Shown here: one piece after another, positions 19,553 through 28,398 of the stretch
How the letters are laid out: each line of letters starts with the position of its first letter
How positions within the stretch are numbered: the stretch's first letter is position 1
Assembly (NCBI GenBank): GCA_017395505.1
Contig: JAFPUH010000037.1
Location: 1-59,225, forward strand
From: Kiritimatiellia bacterium
GTDB lineage: Bacteria; Verrucomicrobiota; Kiritimatiellia; RFP12; UBA1067
Length of the DNA stretch: 59,225 nucleotides
Direction of reading: 5' to 3'
Program-made: the position numbers and the translations under genes
Notes under the pieces: generated by a model
What the model was told of the DNA's origin: nothing
What the model saw: only the letters and a program-made list of their open reading frames with translations
Database searches by the model: none

Positions 19553-19941
19553 CAGAGACTATTGCAGTTGAAGCCGTCCGCAATGCTGCGGCGGCAAATG
19601 GCATGGCTTGGCAGATGCCGGAGAGGGTCGGAGACGTTCCGGATCCTTCGTCCGTCAGTCGCTTTCAGGCGGCGATGGGAGTGGAAGGCGCGAAGCCGGC
19701 CGATCCCATACCGTTCGCGTCCGAGGCTTCAGCCGCATGGCGCACGGCACAGGCGAACAACCAAGGCATCCTTCACCGCATACGGGCGCTGTCGGAGCTC
19801 GGCAAGATGCACGGACCAGCCGCGCTGAACCTTGTCGAACTGCAGTACGAGGTGATGAACCTCTCCTTCCAGCAGGAAGTTGTGACAAAGGTCGCAGATA
19901 AGTCGTCAAACGCCATACAGACGCTGATCAAGAACCAGTAG
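19549..19941 (+). CDS. sctI: T3SS inner rod protein SctI
   Basis: 130 residues. An N-terminal SVSRFQAAMG motif and a C-terminal helix with LNLVELQYEVMNLSFQQEVV then VADKSSNAIQTLIKNQ are the hallmark of YscI/PrgJ inner rod proteins, which join the export gate to the needle. The ending QTLIKNQ closely matches the family. ATG overlaps sctG by 4 nt. Length and order (F-G-I-J) agree with Yersinia. Confidence 0.88.
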   Translation: MTETIAVEAVRNAAAANGMAWQMPERVGDVPDPSSVSRFQAAMGVEGAKPADPIPFASEASAAWRTAQANNQGILHRIRALSELGKMHGPAALNLVELQYEVMNLSFQQEVVTKVADKSSNAIQTLIKNQ

Positions 19942-19949
19942 GAGTTGAT

Positions 19950-20540
19950 ATGGGAAGACATACGTTATCGATGTTGCTTGGTGCTGCCTTGCTGTTTGCG
20001 GGTTGCGATAAGGAGACAACGCTACATTCCGGACTCCCTGAACAGCAGGCGAATCTCGTCATGGCGGCTTTGCTCGACGTTGGCATTTCGTGCCATAAGA
20101 CTCCGGGCGAAGAAGGCACGTGGAATGTCATGGTCGTCGAATCACGCTTCGCCGATGCCGTGAACATCCTCGACAAGGCCGGTCTGCCGCGTCGCGATTA
20201 CAAGGGGATCGGAGAGGTATTCAAGAAGACAGGCATGATATCATCGCCCTCCGAAGAGCGCATCAGGTTCATGGACGCTTTGGCCCAGGACCTTTCCCGC
20301 ACGATCTCTGGAATAGACGGCGTTGTTGATGCCCGCGTACATGTTGTGCTGCCTGAGAACGATCCGTTCGCCAGGAACAGCCTCCCGTCTTCCGCAGCAG
20401 TTGCGATACGCTCCCGTTGGGATGCCGACCTGACCGAAATAGTCCCCTCGGTGAAGGGTCTTGTGAAGAACGCGATAGAGGGACTCCAATACGAGAAGAT
20501 AATGGTGACGGTGTTTCGCGACAGCCCGCCACGCAAGTAA
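19950..20540 (+). CDS. sctJ: T3SS inner-membrane ring lipoprotein SctJ
   Basis: 196 residues. Lipobox LLFAGC with lipidated Cys19 after a short signal peptide. The two ring-building domains follow: about 25-80 (LPEQQANLVMAALLDVGI, WNVMVVE) and 115-190 (DVARVHVVLPEND-like segment VVDARVHVVLPEND and KNAIEGLQYEKIMVTVF). It stops right after the second domain, so it lacks the C-terminal transmembrane helix of YscJ and resembles EscJ in that respect. Anchoring would rely on the lipid alone. The TAA shares its last base with the next ATG. Confidence 0.92.
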   Translation: MGRHTLSMLLGAALLFAGCDKETTLHSGLPEQQANLVMAALLDVGISCHKTPGEEGTWNVMVVESRFADAVNILDKAGLPRRDYKGIGEVFKKTGMISSPSEERIRFMDALAQDLSRTISGIDGVVDARVHVVLPENDPFARNSLPSSAAVAIRSRWDADLTEIVPSVKGLVKNAIEGLQYEKIMVTVFRDSPPRK

Positions 20541-20881
20541 TGAGCACTGAAGAGAGACAGTTCCTGCTCACGGTGATGTGGCTTTTCATGCGCCACGGGC
20601 AGCCGGTTCGCGCCCGTGCGATATGTGAGGCCATTGTCGAAGAGAATCCTCGCGATGGCGTGGCTGCTGCCGCGCTGGCGGAACTGCTTCTCAATGAAGG
20701 CGACGCACAAGGCGCACTGGAGGCAATACGCGCCGCCGACTTTCCTCCCGCCCTGTCGCATGCGGAAGCCGTTCTAGAGACTAGAGCGCTACGGCTTGCA
20801 GGACGCCGTGCCGAGGCTGAGTCCAGATGGCGCAGATATATCGAGACCAGGAAGGGGGCTGAGCGCAGGTGGATCGCGTAA
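20540..20881 (+). CDS. sctY: SctY-like TPR chaperone (YscY)
   Basis: 113 residues from ATG 20540 (TAATG overlap with sctJ). TPR pattern: TEERQFLLTVMWLFMRHGQP, VRARAICEAIVEENP, VAAAALAELLLNEGDAQGAL and a C-terminal RAEAESRWRRYIETRKG. The N-terminal FLLxxxWLxxxxGxxxRA pattern and length match YscY, the chaperone of YscX. In Yersinia it lies next to yscX; here it is between sctJ and sctK. A generic TPR chaperone cannot be excluded. Confidence 0.6.
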   Translation: MSTEERQFLLTVMWLFMRHGQPVRARAICEAIVEENPRDGVAAAALAELLLNEGDAQGALEAIRAADFPPALSHAEAVLETRALRLAGRRAEAESRWRRYIETRKGAERRWIA

Positions 20882-21513
20882 TTGATATGGATCGCGCTCG
20901 CGAATTTGTCGCCGACCGGATGCTTTGGCCTCGGGTTCGCGACTTCCTTTGGGATTTTGCGTCGCAGCTGCATCCGAGCTGGCTTGAGAACATGTCAGAT
21001 TCGAAAGAAGGTGGTTCACACCGAGTCAAGAGCTGGCTTCTTTCGCAACTTGGTGTCGGCGCATGCTTCTATGATTTTCCAAAAGATTCCTGGGGCCGGC
21101 TGCCACTTCTCGACAGGGCCACTCTCGAATTGATCGTCAAGTGGCTTGGCGCCCTCGCTTGTGTCGATTCTCTCCGCCGCGTGATGGGCGGCGCCGTAGT
21201 AAGGGAGCTCAAGGCAAAGCTCCCCGGAGTCTACCCCGATGTGTTTTCCTATTCGATGTACTTCAAGGGACTCAAGGTAGAAATTGAGTTGAAGGAGGGC
21301 GAGTCTTTGGCCGACCATGTGCTTTCCGTCGGATTCGGCCTGTTGCTGACGGTTGCCTCCGAGCTGCCCGATGATGTCCTGAAGCGCCTTACAATGAAGC
21401 TTCCCAAGTCGCTGTCGCAGGTCAAGCCTTCTTCGTTGAAGCAGTCGAGCATCAACCTTTCCCTGCTTTTGAAACTCAAATTCCCGGAGGCGTACAAGCT
21501 ATGCTGCTCCTGA
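20869..21513 (+). CDS. sctK: T3SS sorting platform protein SctK
   Basis: 214 residues from GTG 20869, overlapping sctY by 13 nt. Contains the YscK-type core WGRLPLLDRATLELIVKWLG followed by a conserved RRVMGGAVVRELKAKLP segment. SctK joins the cytosolic SctQ pods to the inner-membrane ring. Directly upstream of sctL and sctN, as in the ysc J-K-L cluster. Overlaps sctL by 13 nt. Confidence 0.8.
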   Translation: MDRVIDMDRAREFVADRMLWPRVRDFLWDFASQLHPSWLENMSDSKEGGSHRVKSWLLSQLGVGACFYDFPKDSWGRLPLLDRATLELIVKWLGALACVDSLRRVMGGAVVRELKAKLPGVYPDVFSYSMYFKGLKVEIELKEGESLADHVLSVGFGLLLTVASELPDDVLKRLTMKLPKSLSQVKPSSLKQSSINLSLLLKLKFPEAYKLCCS

Positions 21514-22121
21514 ACAAACCGAATTACCAGATCGTGTCCGACCGGCGTCTTGTGAAGTCCTTCGATGTCGCTACCGTCAAGACCGCCGAAGAGATTATCG
21601 CCGCTGCAGAGGCTGAGGCGGAGCGCATACGCGAAGAGGCCAAGGCCGAATTCGAGTCTGAGAAGAAACGCGGCTACGAGACTGGCATCCAGAATGGCAA
21701 GATGGAGATCGCTATGCAGAAACTCGATCTTGTAGACCAGTCCGTCGCGTTCATGGAGGGCGTCGAGAGCAAGATGGCCGATGTCGTGCTTAAGGCGTTG
21801 AAGTCTTTTGTCACAGAGGTTGGAGACAAAGAGATGGTGTTCCAGATCGTACGAAAGACCATGGCAGCCGTAATTCGCACACAGCGTCATGTTACGCTGA
21901 AGGTTGCACCCGAGATGGTTTCTACGGTCAAGGCACGTCTCAATGAGCTTCGCGCCGATTATCCCACGGTTGAGTCGATGGATGTCGTTGACGATTCACG
22001 CCTTTCCGGACCCGCATGCGTTCTTGAGACTGAAGCCGGTGTGGCTGACGCATCGGTCGACACCCAGCTTGCCGCGATAGAAAGTTCGCTCAAGCGTCAT
22101 CTTACAGGAGGCAAAGGCTGA
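21501..22121 (+). CDS. sctL: T3SS stator SctL (FliH family)
   Basis: 206 residues. It regulates and tethers the ATPase SctN to the sorting platform. After a short N-terminal segment there is a coiled coil (about residues 28-60, [20 protein letters not shown]) with the Ala/Glu pattern of FliH/YscL, then a globular C-terminal part with [17 protein letters not shown] and [19 protein letters not shown], matching the FliH/SctL C-domain. Ends ATGG-overlapping sctN. Confidence 0.88.
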   Translation: MLLLNKPNYQIVSDRRLVKSFDVATVKTAEEIIAAAEAEAERIREEAKAEFESEKKRGYETGIQNGKMEIAMQKLDLVDQSVAFMEGVESKMADVVLKALKSFVTEVGDKEMVFQIVRKTMAAVIRTQRHVTLKVAPEMVSTVKARLNELRADYPTVESMDVVDDSRLSGPACVLETEAGVADASVDTQLAAIESSLKRHLTGGKG

Positions 22122-23449
22122 TGGCCGGAGTCTTCGACTATATTCCCGAGGTGCTGAACCGCGCCGTCGAGGATGCTCAGCCCATCGATGTGAAGGGCAA
22201 GGTCATCCAGGTTGTCGGTACGATCATCAAGGCATCGGTTCCTGGCGTGAAGATCGGTGAGGTCTGCATACTTCGCAACCCTTGGGAGGGTATGGAGGTT
22301 CAGGCTGAAGTCGTCGGCTTCACAAAGGAAGCCGTCTTGCTGACTGCGCTAGGCGCGATGATCGGCATATCCGCCGAAACCGAAGTAATTCCAACGCGTC
22401 GCGTACAGATGGTGCCGGTAGGCATGAATCTCCTTGGCCGTGTGCTTGATGGTCTTGGCCGTCCGCTCGATGCCGACAAGAAGGGTCCCCTAAGGCCTGA
22501 CGGATACTATCCTGTCTACGCGCCGCCGCCGTCTCCTCTCGACCGCAACATGATTTCAAAGCCGATATCTCTCGGTATTCGCGCGATTGACGGTCTTCTT
22601 ACGTGTGGCGAAGGTCAGCGTATGGGCATATTCGCGGCTGCGGGCGGCGGTAAATCCACATTGCTCGCCTCGATAATCCGCAACACCGAGGCAGAAGTCA
22701 CGGTGCTTGCGCTCATAGGCGAACGTGGTCGCGAGGTGCGTGAATTCATCGAGAAGGATCTCGGCCCTGAGGGCCTCAAAAAGTCCGTGCTCGTTATTTC
22801 GACTTCAGACCGCTCTTCTATGGAGCGTCTCAAGGCAGCCTATGTCGCCACTTCAATTGCGGAGTCCTTCCGTGACAGGGGTATGAAAGTTCTGCTGCTC
22901 ATGGATTCAGTAACCCGTTTTGGACGCGCCCAGCGCGAAATCGGTCTTGCCGCAGGTGAGCCGCCCACGCGTCGTGGCTTTCCGCCGAGCGTGTTTTCCG
23001 AGCTACCGAAGTTGATGGAACGCGCCGGCAACTCATCCAAGGGCTCCATCACTGCGCTCTACACCGTTCTTGTCGAAGGCGATGACATGACTGAGCCGAT
23101 AGCTGACGAGACACGCTCGATTCTCGACGGACACATCATCCTGTCGCGAAAGCTCGCGCAGATGAACCACTATCCTGCGATCGACATTCTTGCGTCCGTC
23201 TCGCGCTGCCAGTCTGCCATCATACCGAAGGACCACAAGGCGGCCGCAGCCAAGTTGAGGACACTTCTTGCGAAATACGCCGAAGTAGAACTGCTCCTGA
23301 AGATCGGCGAATACAAGAAGGGCTCCGATCCGGAGGCTGATGAAGCCATTGCAAAGAATGGCGCGATAAACGCCTTTTTGCGGCAAGGCCTTGATGAGAG
23401 ACCACAGTACGACGACACGATATCAAAACTCAAGCAAGCAGTCTCCTAA
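22121..23449 (+). CDS. sctN: T3SS ATPase SctN
   Basis: 442 residues, typical length. It hydrolyses ATP at the base of the export gate to release chaperones and unfold substrates. Walker A with GGGKST near residue 175 and Walker [19 protein letters not shown] near 256, followed by the T3SS/F1-type signature [19 protein letters not shown]-terminal helical domain reaches [11 protein letters not shown]. Strongly conserved and unambiguous. Confidence 0.97.
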   Translation: MAGVFDYIPEVLNRAVEDAQPIDVKGKVIQVVGTIIKASVPGVKIGEVCILRNPWEGMEVQAEVVGFTKEAVLLTALGAMIGISAETEVIPTRRVQMVPVGMNLLGRVLDGLGRPLDADKKGPLRPDGYYPVYAPPPSPLDRNMISKPISLGIRAIDGLLTCGEGQRMGIFAAAGGGKSTLLASIIRNTEAEVTVLALIGERGREVREFIEKDLGPEGLKKSVLVISTSDRSSMERLKAAYVATSIAESFRDRGMKVLLLMDSVTRFGRAQREIGLAAGEPPTRRGFPPSVFSELPKLMERAGNSSKGSITALYTVLVEGDDMTEPIADETRSILDGHIILSRKLAQMNHYPAIDILASVSRCQSAIIPKDHKAAAAKLRTLLAKYAEVELLLKIGEYKKGSDPEADEAIAKNGAINAFLRQGLDERPQYDDTISKLKQAVS

Positions 23450-23454
23450 AACCT

Positions 23455-23928
23455 ATGGGCTACATACTACAGCCGTTGTTGAAGATACGTTTGATGCGCG
23501 AAGACCGCGCGTCGGGCGAGCTCACGGCTGCCAGGCAGGCGCGCGAGGCAGCAGAAGAGATACTCGTCGCCCGCCAGAGGGATCTTGATGCATACAACGA
23601 GACTCGTGAAGAGCGCCGCGACAGAATTTATGACGCCATTATCGGACAGACAGTAACAATGGAGCGGCTTGACCTCGCCGCCGAAGGTGTCGCGCGAATA
23701 GACGAAGAGGGTGTTTTGAAAGCTGATAACGTTAAACGTGCCGAGTCGGATGTCAACGAGCGCAAGAACCAGGAGGTCGAGGCAAGGCGCAGGTACAACC
23801 TTGCCACGAAAGAACGTATGAAGATTGACGAGCACCGTGCCATATGGATTGCTGCAGACGCTGCTGAGCAGGAGCTGCGCGCGGAAGGGGAGCTTGAGGA
23901 CTTTGTAGGAAGGAAGCAGGAGATATGA
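23455..23928 (+). CDS. sctO: T3SS central stalk SctO (YscO/FliJ family)
   Basis: 157 residues, almost entirely one antiparallel coiled coil rich in E, R and A (LMREDRASGELTAARQ, AREAAEEILVARQRD, KRAESDVNERKNQEVEARRR). This is the FliJ/YscO shape that inserts in the SctN hexamer and links it to SctV. It lies between sctN and sctP as in ysc. Starts 5 bp after the sctN stop and ends 4 nt into sctP. Confidence 0.8.
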   Translation: MGYILQPLLKIRLMREDRASGELTAARQAREAAEEILVARQRDLDAYNETREERRDRIYDAIIGQTVTMERLDLAAEGVARIDEEGVLKADNVKRAESDVNERKNQEVEARRRYNLATKERMKIDEHRAIWIAADAAEQELRAEGELEDFVGRKQEI

Positions 23929-25427
23929 TGGTTTTTCCCGTATTTGCTTTGGGTTCGCCGTGTGGATCTGTTCCGGATTTCATTCTGCCTGATACGAGCG
24001 GTCTTACGCCGCTTGAGCTCCCAGCAGAGTTCACAGCCTTCAGCCGTAAGCCGCAGACTGCTCCGTCGGAGTCTGCCATAAGCAGGTTCCAGAACGCGAT
24101 GGAGTCCGCAGAAAAGCCTTGTGCCGAAGCTGTTGCAAAGCCTTTGGATGCCCCTCATCCTTCAGAGGATCGCCGCTTTTTCGCCAACACGATAGTTTCC
24201 GTCGAGCCGCACATAATTGAGACGCAAGTCGAAGCCCCTGTTGCTGTCGAGAAGAAGCCGACATTTGTCGTTGCAGAGCCTGTCACTTTCGTTGCTTCTA
24301 ATCAAGTTGCAGACGTAGAGGGGAAAACGGTTGCTGTCGAGCCAAAGCCTGTCGTTGTTGTGCCCGAGAAACCTGTTGCTGTCACACCGGAGAAGACGAT
24401 TGTTCTCCCGGACGACAAGTCTGCGGTTGTCGTTACAGTTGAGCGGCCTGCCGAACTGGTGGTCGATAAGCCGGCAGCCCCAGTCGCGCCAGAGACACCT
24501 GTCTTAGTTGAGAGACCTGACGAGGTCGTAGTCGACAAGCCGATCGTTTCTGTCATCGCCGAAAAGCCTGTCATAGTCCCAACTGAAAAGCCAGAGGTTG
24601 CTGCGGCAGCTGTCACTGTGGAGCCTGCACGGTCTAAGTCGGTTGCCGTATCTCTTGATCAGCCGACAGATAACACAATAGACAAGTCTCTTGTTGAGAC
24701 TGACAAGCCTGTGGTTCCTGTTGTGGTTGAAAGGCCTGCGACTCCAGGAGTAGTTGAGAAATCTGCAGTTGCCATCGCCGTCGAGGGGCCTGCTGTGGTT
24801 GTAGCCGATGACCCGGTTCCTCTCTCGGTTGAAAAGCCTGTTGACACCCCTCCAGATAAGTCTGCTGCAGCACCGACCGAGCAGCCGGCACCGATAGCCT
24901 CAGCAAAGCCCGAGCCAGGAATCAAGCTTGAGATAATGCCGGCAGTCAATTCTGATCCGAAGTCCGAATACAAGCCAGCAGTTGAGCCCGATGATGGTCT
25001 TGTAGCTGAAAAGCCGGTCGTTCTTCATGCCGCCGTTCTGCCTGAAGTTGCCGTTGCCGCGCCGTCCGTTCCGCAACCGAATTCCGATATGGCCGTCGCC
25101 TCGGCACGTACGGTAGAGATCGTCGCCGCCGTTGAAGAGGTCGTTGCTGCAGTGAGCGAGCAGATAGTAGTAACTCCGTCGCTCGTGAAGGGCGAAGGCG
25201 AGGTTGTCATAAAGCTCAAGCCTACGGTTCTCGATGGATCAGAACTGAAGATTTCGGCGAAGGACAACGCACTCTCGGTTGTGATCGCCCCCTCCACGCC
25301 TCAGGTAGCGCAGCTGACCACTGCCGCGATCCCTCAGCTTGAGAGGGCATTGGCGGAGCACATGCCTACGTTCGCTTTCATAAATGTGGCTGTCGCGAAG
25401 AAAGGAAAGCTCGATGAAACCAAGTGA
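23925..25427 (+). CDS. sctP: T3SS needle-length regulator SctP (YscP/FliK family)
   Basis: 500 residues. The middle (about residues 95-390) is a low-complexity array of Val/Pro/Lys/Glu units such as EKPVxV and DKPxxPV, with no stable fold expected. The C-terminal 100 residues form the substrate-specificity switch (T3S4) domain: GEGEVVIKLKPTVLDGSELKI then LERALAEHMPTF. In Yersinia the length of the YscP repeat region sets needle length; about 300 repeat residues suggest a ruler of comparable or greater span (inference). Overlaps sctQ by 14 nt. Confidence 0.82.
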   Translation: MMVFPVFALGSPCGSVPDFILPDTSGLTPLELPAEFTAFSRKPQTAPSESAISRFQNAMESAEKPCAEAVAKPLDAPHPSEDRRFFANTIVSVEPHIIETQVEAPVAVEKKPTFVVAEPVTFVASNQVADVEGKTVAVEPKPVVVVPEKPVAVTPEKTIVLPDDKSAVVVTVERPAELVVDKPAAPVAPETPVLVERPDEVVVDKPIVSVIAEKPVIVPTEKPEVAAAAVTVEPARSKSVAVSLDQPTDNTIDKSLVETDKPVVPVVVERPATPGVVEKSAVAIAVEGPAVVVADDPVPLSVEKPVDTPPDKSAAAPTEQPAPIASAKPEPGIKLEIMPAVNSDPKSEYKPAVEPDDGLVAEKPVVLHAAVLPEVAVAAPSVPQPNSDMAVASARTVEIVAAVEEVVAAVSEQIVVTPSLVKGEGEVVIKLKPTVLDGSELKISAKDNALSVVIAPSTPQVAQLTTAAIPQLERALAEHMPTFAFINVAVAKKGKLDETK

Positions 25428-26295
25428 GATTATCGGCTCCATGCCAAAGTGGGCCAGCGCGACTTCCGACGAGCTTGTAGTCTCGCCGGCTTGGGCCATG
25501 CCGTGCCGTCTTGGCGATGCATCCTGCGTGATGCGGCTTGACGCGATACGCCCCGCCGACACAATTGACGTCGCGATAACGCTTGAGGATGAAGCCCACG
25601 TACTTTCTTTGGTCGATACGCCAATGTTTGAAGATCTGCACCGACTCTGGTCCTCGCGCTCAGATGTACCAGAGCCGATACTCCTTGCGTTGATCGAGAG
25701 GGAGTGCGCTCCGTTGCTGCAGCTTGTCGAGAACGCGGCCCGTCGTCAACTTAAGATCGTCGGCCTTGCTTCGGATGTGCCCGAAGATCGCCTCTGCGCC
25801 CGCCTTTGCGATGCGAACGGAGAGTTCATCCTTTCCTTCGCGATCACTGCAACGCCCTCGCTTGTTCGCATGCTGGGTCGCATCAACTTCATCGATGCAT
25901 CCCACCCCGCTGTCCGTGAAACGCCTGTTTCTTCCGTGACCGAGATCGCAGCCTTTGTGCTCTCGGCGGCAGACCTTGCTTCTCTCGCTGTCGGCGATGC
26001 ATTACTTCTGCCGGAGGTAGGGTCCGTAGCTCCACGACTGATCATTGATGGTCGTTTCGTCGTCGACGGTCATGGGGTCGATAGATTCAAGGATGACGGC
26101 ATGCTGCTCGTGGTGGATGCCGCTACACGCGAGATTGATTTGGGAACGGTTCTCGATCATGCCAGGGCGCCTTCATCTCCCGATGCGCCTCAACCTTCCG
26201 AGCTGCGGTTGCTGTCGTCTGGACGCACCCTTGCCACAGGTCGGCTTGACAGCATAGCCGGGCAGAGCGCGTTCATTGTGGAGTCGATAGGATAA
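25414..26295 (+). CDS. sctQ: T3SS sorting platform/C-ring protein SctQ
   Basis: 293 residues from ATG 25414. The N-terminal two thirds is a diverged YscQ/FliM-like domain. Near residue 190 begins a SPOA-type beta domain (LASLAVGDALLLPE, LIIDGRFVVDG). The C-terminal segment (LRLLSSGRTLATGRLDSIAG then AFIVESIG) looks like the end of a second SPOA unit. SctQ forms the cytosolic pods that queue substrates. An internal start making a short C-terminal SctQ is common in this family, but I cannot identify one with confidence. Confidence 0.8.
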   Translation: MKPSEIIGSMPKWASATSDELVVSPAWAMPCRLGDASCVMRLDAIRPADTIDVAITLEDEAHVLSLVDTPMFEDLHRLWSSRSDVPEPILLALIERECAPLLQLVENAARRQLKIVGLASDVPEDRLCARLCDANGEFILSFAITATPSLVRMLGRINFIDASHPAVRETPVSSVTEIAAFVLSAADLASLAVGDALLLPEVGSVAPRLIIDGRFVVDGHGVDRFKDDGMLLVVDAATREIDLGTVLDHARAPSSPDAPQPSELRLLSSGRTLATGRLDSIAGQSAFIVESIG

Positions 26296-26300
26296 CCGCC

Positions 26301-26960
26301 ATGTTTCAAACAAACCCATTTCTGTTGATAACCCTGTTCGTAGGGCTTTCGCTTCTACCGTTCGTGGCGATGGTCGCCACGAGCTATCTGAAGATCGTGG
26401 TCGTCATATCCCTCATCCGCAACGCGCTGGGCATACAGTCCATTCCGCCTAATATGGTGGTGAACGCACTTGCGATGATTCTTACCTTTTACATAATGGC
26501 GCCTATGATGGGTGAGTCGTGGCAGATCGCCAAGACAGAGATGGCCAACGGCCCATCTGTCGAAGCGGTGTTCGAGACTGACGCTGTCGCCAAGGCGGCC
26601 GAACCATTTCGCGAGTTCCTTTCGAATCATACCTCCGACCGCGAGCGCTCCTTCTTTGTGCATACCGCCGAGACCCTTTGGGGCAAGGAAGGCGAGCCTG
26701 CTTCAGTAGATCCCGAGAGCTTCTACATACTGCTTCCGTCGTTCTGCGTATCCGAGCTTACGAAGGCTTTCCAGATCGGATTTCTCGTCTATCTGCCATT
26801 CATCGCGATTGACATAATCGTCTCCAACATACTGTTGGCGATGGGCATGATGATGGTCTCGCCTGTGACGATTTCGCTTCCGTTCAAGCTGCTTCTCTTC
26901 GTTATGGTCAACGGCTGGACGCTTCTCATACAGGGGCTCGTCAGGGGGTACATGCTATGA
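26301..26960 (+). CDS. sctR: T3SS export apparatus protein SctR
   Basis: 219 residues, typical length. Membrane helices at the N-terminus (LITLFVGLSLLPFVAMVATS, IVVVISLIRNALGIQ), then the conserved QSIPPNMVVNALAMILT and, after a periplasmic loop, LLPSFCVSELTKAFQIGFL and FIAIDIIVSNILLAMGMMM. These are signature FliP/YscR segments. Five SctR subunits begin the SctRST export channel. Starts 5 bp after sctQ and overlaps sctS by 4 nt. Confidence 0.95.
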   Translation: MFQTNPFLLITLFVGLSLLPFVAMVATSYLKIVVVISLIRNALGIQSIPPNMVVNALAMILTFYIMAPMMGESWQIAKTEMANGPSVEAVFETDAVAKAAEPFREFLSNHTSDRERSFFVHTAETLWGKEGEPASVDPESFYILLPSFCVSELTKAFQIGFLVYLPFIAIDIIVSNILLAMGMMMVSPVTISLPFKLLLFVMVNGWTLLIQGLVRGYML

Positions 26961-27223
26961 GCCAAGCGCAGATCCTCGACTATGCGAAGATGTGCCTTAT
27001 CATAGTGCTGAGGCTCTCGCTCATACCTATCGTGGTTGCGACCGTGATCGGTATCATCGTCTCGCTTCTGCAGGCTCTTACCCAGATACAGGAGCAGACG
27101 CTAGGCTTTGCAGTCAAGCTGATAGCGATTTCGCTGACGCTTCTTGCCTGCGCCTCTTGGCTGGGCTCGTCGCTGCTCCTTTATACTCAGGATATCTTCA
27201 CCCACTTTGCGTTGCTGAGGTAA
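26957..27223 (+). CDS. sctS: T3SS export apparatus protein SctS
   Basis: 88 residues with two hydrophobic hairpin helices. Motif GIIVSLLQALTQIQEQTLGFAVKL is the FliQ/YscS signature; it forms the middle of the helical SctRST gate. Overlaps sctR by 4 nt and sctT by 1 nt (TAATG). Confidence 0.95.
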   Translation: MSQAQILDYAKMCLIIVLRLSLIPIVVATVIGIIVSLLQALTQIQEQTLGFAVKLIAISLTLLACASWLGSSLLLYTQDIFTHFALLR

Positions 27224-28002
27224 TGGCCTACCTCGAGTTCCATAGATGGATTCTTGCAGCCGTCCTGGCGATGGCAAGGTTCGGCGCGGCTTTCATGATA
27301 TGTCCGGCTTTGAGCGACTCAATGATACCTGGTGTCGCGAGAAGGGCGGCGATATTCGGTTTCGCCTGGATTGCAATACCGTACATCCACGCTGGTATGC
27401 CACTAGGCGAGCCAAACATGTGGATGTTCGCGATGGTCGCCGCCAAGGAGGCGCTTATAGGGTTCCTTCTCGGCTTCTTTGCGGCGATACCGTTCTGGGT
27501 TGCGGAGAACGTCGGCAACTTTATCGACAACCAGCGCGGTGCGACAATGGGTGAAGTGTACTCGCCTTTGAATGGATCACAGGTCTCCACGACCGGCATT
27601 TTCTTCACGCAGATAGTTTCAACTGTATTCTTTGTCGGTGGTGCGATATTCCTCTTTCTCGGCGCGCTCTACAAGAGCTACGACATATGGCCGGTATTCT
27701 CCGAAGGCGTCAGTTTCGTGTCGGATGCGCCAATGACGATACTTGCCACTGTGGACGATATGGTGCGCACTACCGTCGTAATATCGGCGCCTGCGATCAT
27801 CGTGATGTTCCTCGCCACAATTGGCCTCGGTCTTGTCAACCGCACGGCGCCGCAGCTGAACGTATTCTTCCTTTCGATGCCGGTAAAATCTGCGCTCGGC
27901 ATAGCCCTACTTATTGTATATCTTCCGTTCATCATGGACATGCTGATGTACACAAAGGATTCCGCGATAATAATACCCGTCAGAAAACTCCTCGGTGCCT
28001 GA
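27223..28002 (+). CDS. sctT: T3SS export apparatus protein SctT
   Basis: 259 residues from ATG 27223 (TAATG overlap). Many membrane helices and the family motifs GFLLGFFAAIPFWVAENVGN, IDNQRGATMGE and YSPLNGSQVSTTG place it as FliR/YscT. It is the last gene of the operon. The gene that usually follows, sctU, is not present: the next ORFs are a toxin-antitoxin pair. Confidence 0.95.
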   Translation: MAYLEFHRWILAAVLAMARFGAAFMICPALSDSMIPGVARRAAIFGFAWIAIPYIHAGMPLGEPNMWMFAMVAAKEALIGFLLGFFAAIPFWVAENVGNFIDNQRGATMGEVYSPLNGSQVSTTGIFFTQIVSTVFFVGGAIFLFLGALYKSYDIWPVFSEGVSFVSDAPMTILATVDDMVRTTVVISAPAIIVMFLATIGLGLVNRTAPQLNVFFLSMPVKSALGIALLIVYLPFIMDMLMYTKDSAIIIPVRKLLGA

Positions 28003-28022
28003 CACATTCACAATTGTATTGT

Positions 28023-28088
28023 CTTTGAACACAACTCGCCGCGCTTGATATTAGCGCGGCGATATGGTATTATATCGGTGTTCCTTCG
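28023..28088 (+). promoter_or_regulatory. Palindromic promoter, left copy of a 66-bp direct repeat
   Basis: An 8-bp perfect inverted repeat (CGCCGCGC at 28037-28044, GCGCGGCG at 28054-28061) encloses a -35 TTGATA (28045-28050). A -10 TATTAT (28068-28073) lies 17 bp downstream inside TATGGTATTAT. The arrangement suggests an autorepressed promoter for mntA-hepT. About 59 of 66 positions recur at 28793-28858. Confidence 0.7.
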
Positions 28089-28101
28089 GGATATTACAGA
28101 T

Positions 28102-28398
28102 ATGTGCATGCTTGACGAGATACGCGCGAGGCGTGACGAGATATACGCCATCGCCAGGAGGCACAAGGCCGAAAAGCTTTGGGTCTTCGGCTCGTGCGCC
28201 CGCAAAGAGGAGCGCCCCGACAGCGACATAGATCTTCTTGTGAAGTTTTCTCCGCTCGCAACGTTCAAGGATTTTGTGGGAATGGAGCGCAAGGTCGGCT
28301 CCCTGTTTGGCCGCGGCGTTGATGTAGTCGAGAATACGGTCTTGCGGAAGAATCCACGGTTTGCATGGCAGGTATGCCCGGAGGCTGTTGCGATATGA
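28102..28398 (+). CDS. mntA: MntA-type nucleotidyltransferase antitoxin
   Basis: About 98 residues; ATG at 28102 or 28108 both possible, with transcription starting near 28080. Has the minimal nucleotidyltransferase signature GSxxR-x(6)-SDIDL: GSCARKEERPDSDIDLLV, followed by a third acidic site in GVDVVE. In the HepT/MntA family this protein adds AMP to the HEPN toxin and silences it. The stop overlaps the next start (ATGA), a typical toxin-antitoxin arrangement. The upstream palindromic promoter would allow autoregulation. Confidence 0.88.
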   Translation: MCMLDEIRARRDEIYAIARRHKAEKLWVFGSCARKEERPDSDIDLLVKFSPLATFKDFVGMERKVGSLFGRGVDVVENTVLRKNPRFAWQVCPEAVAI

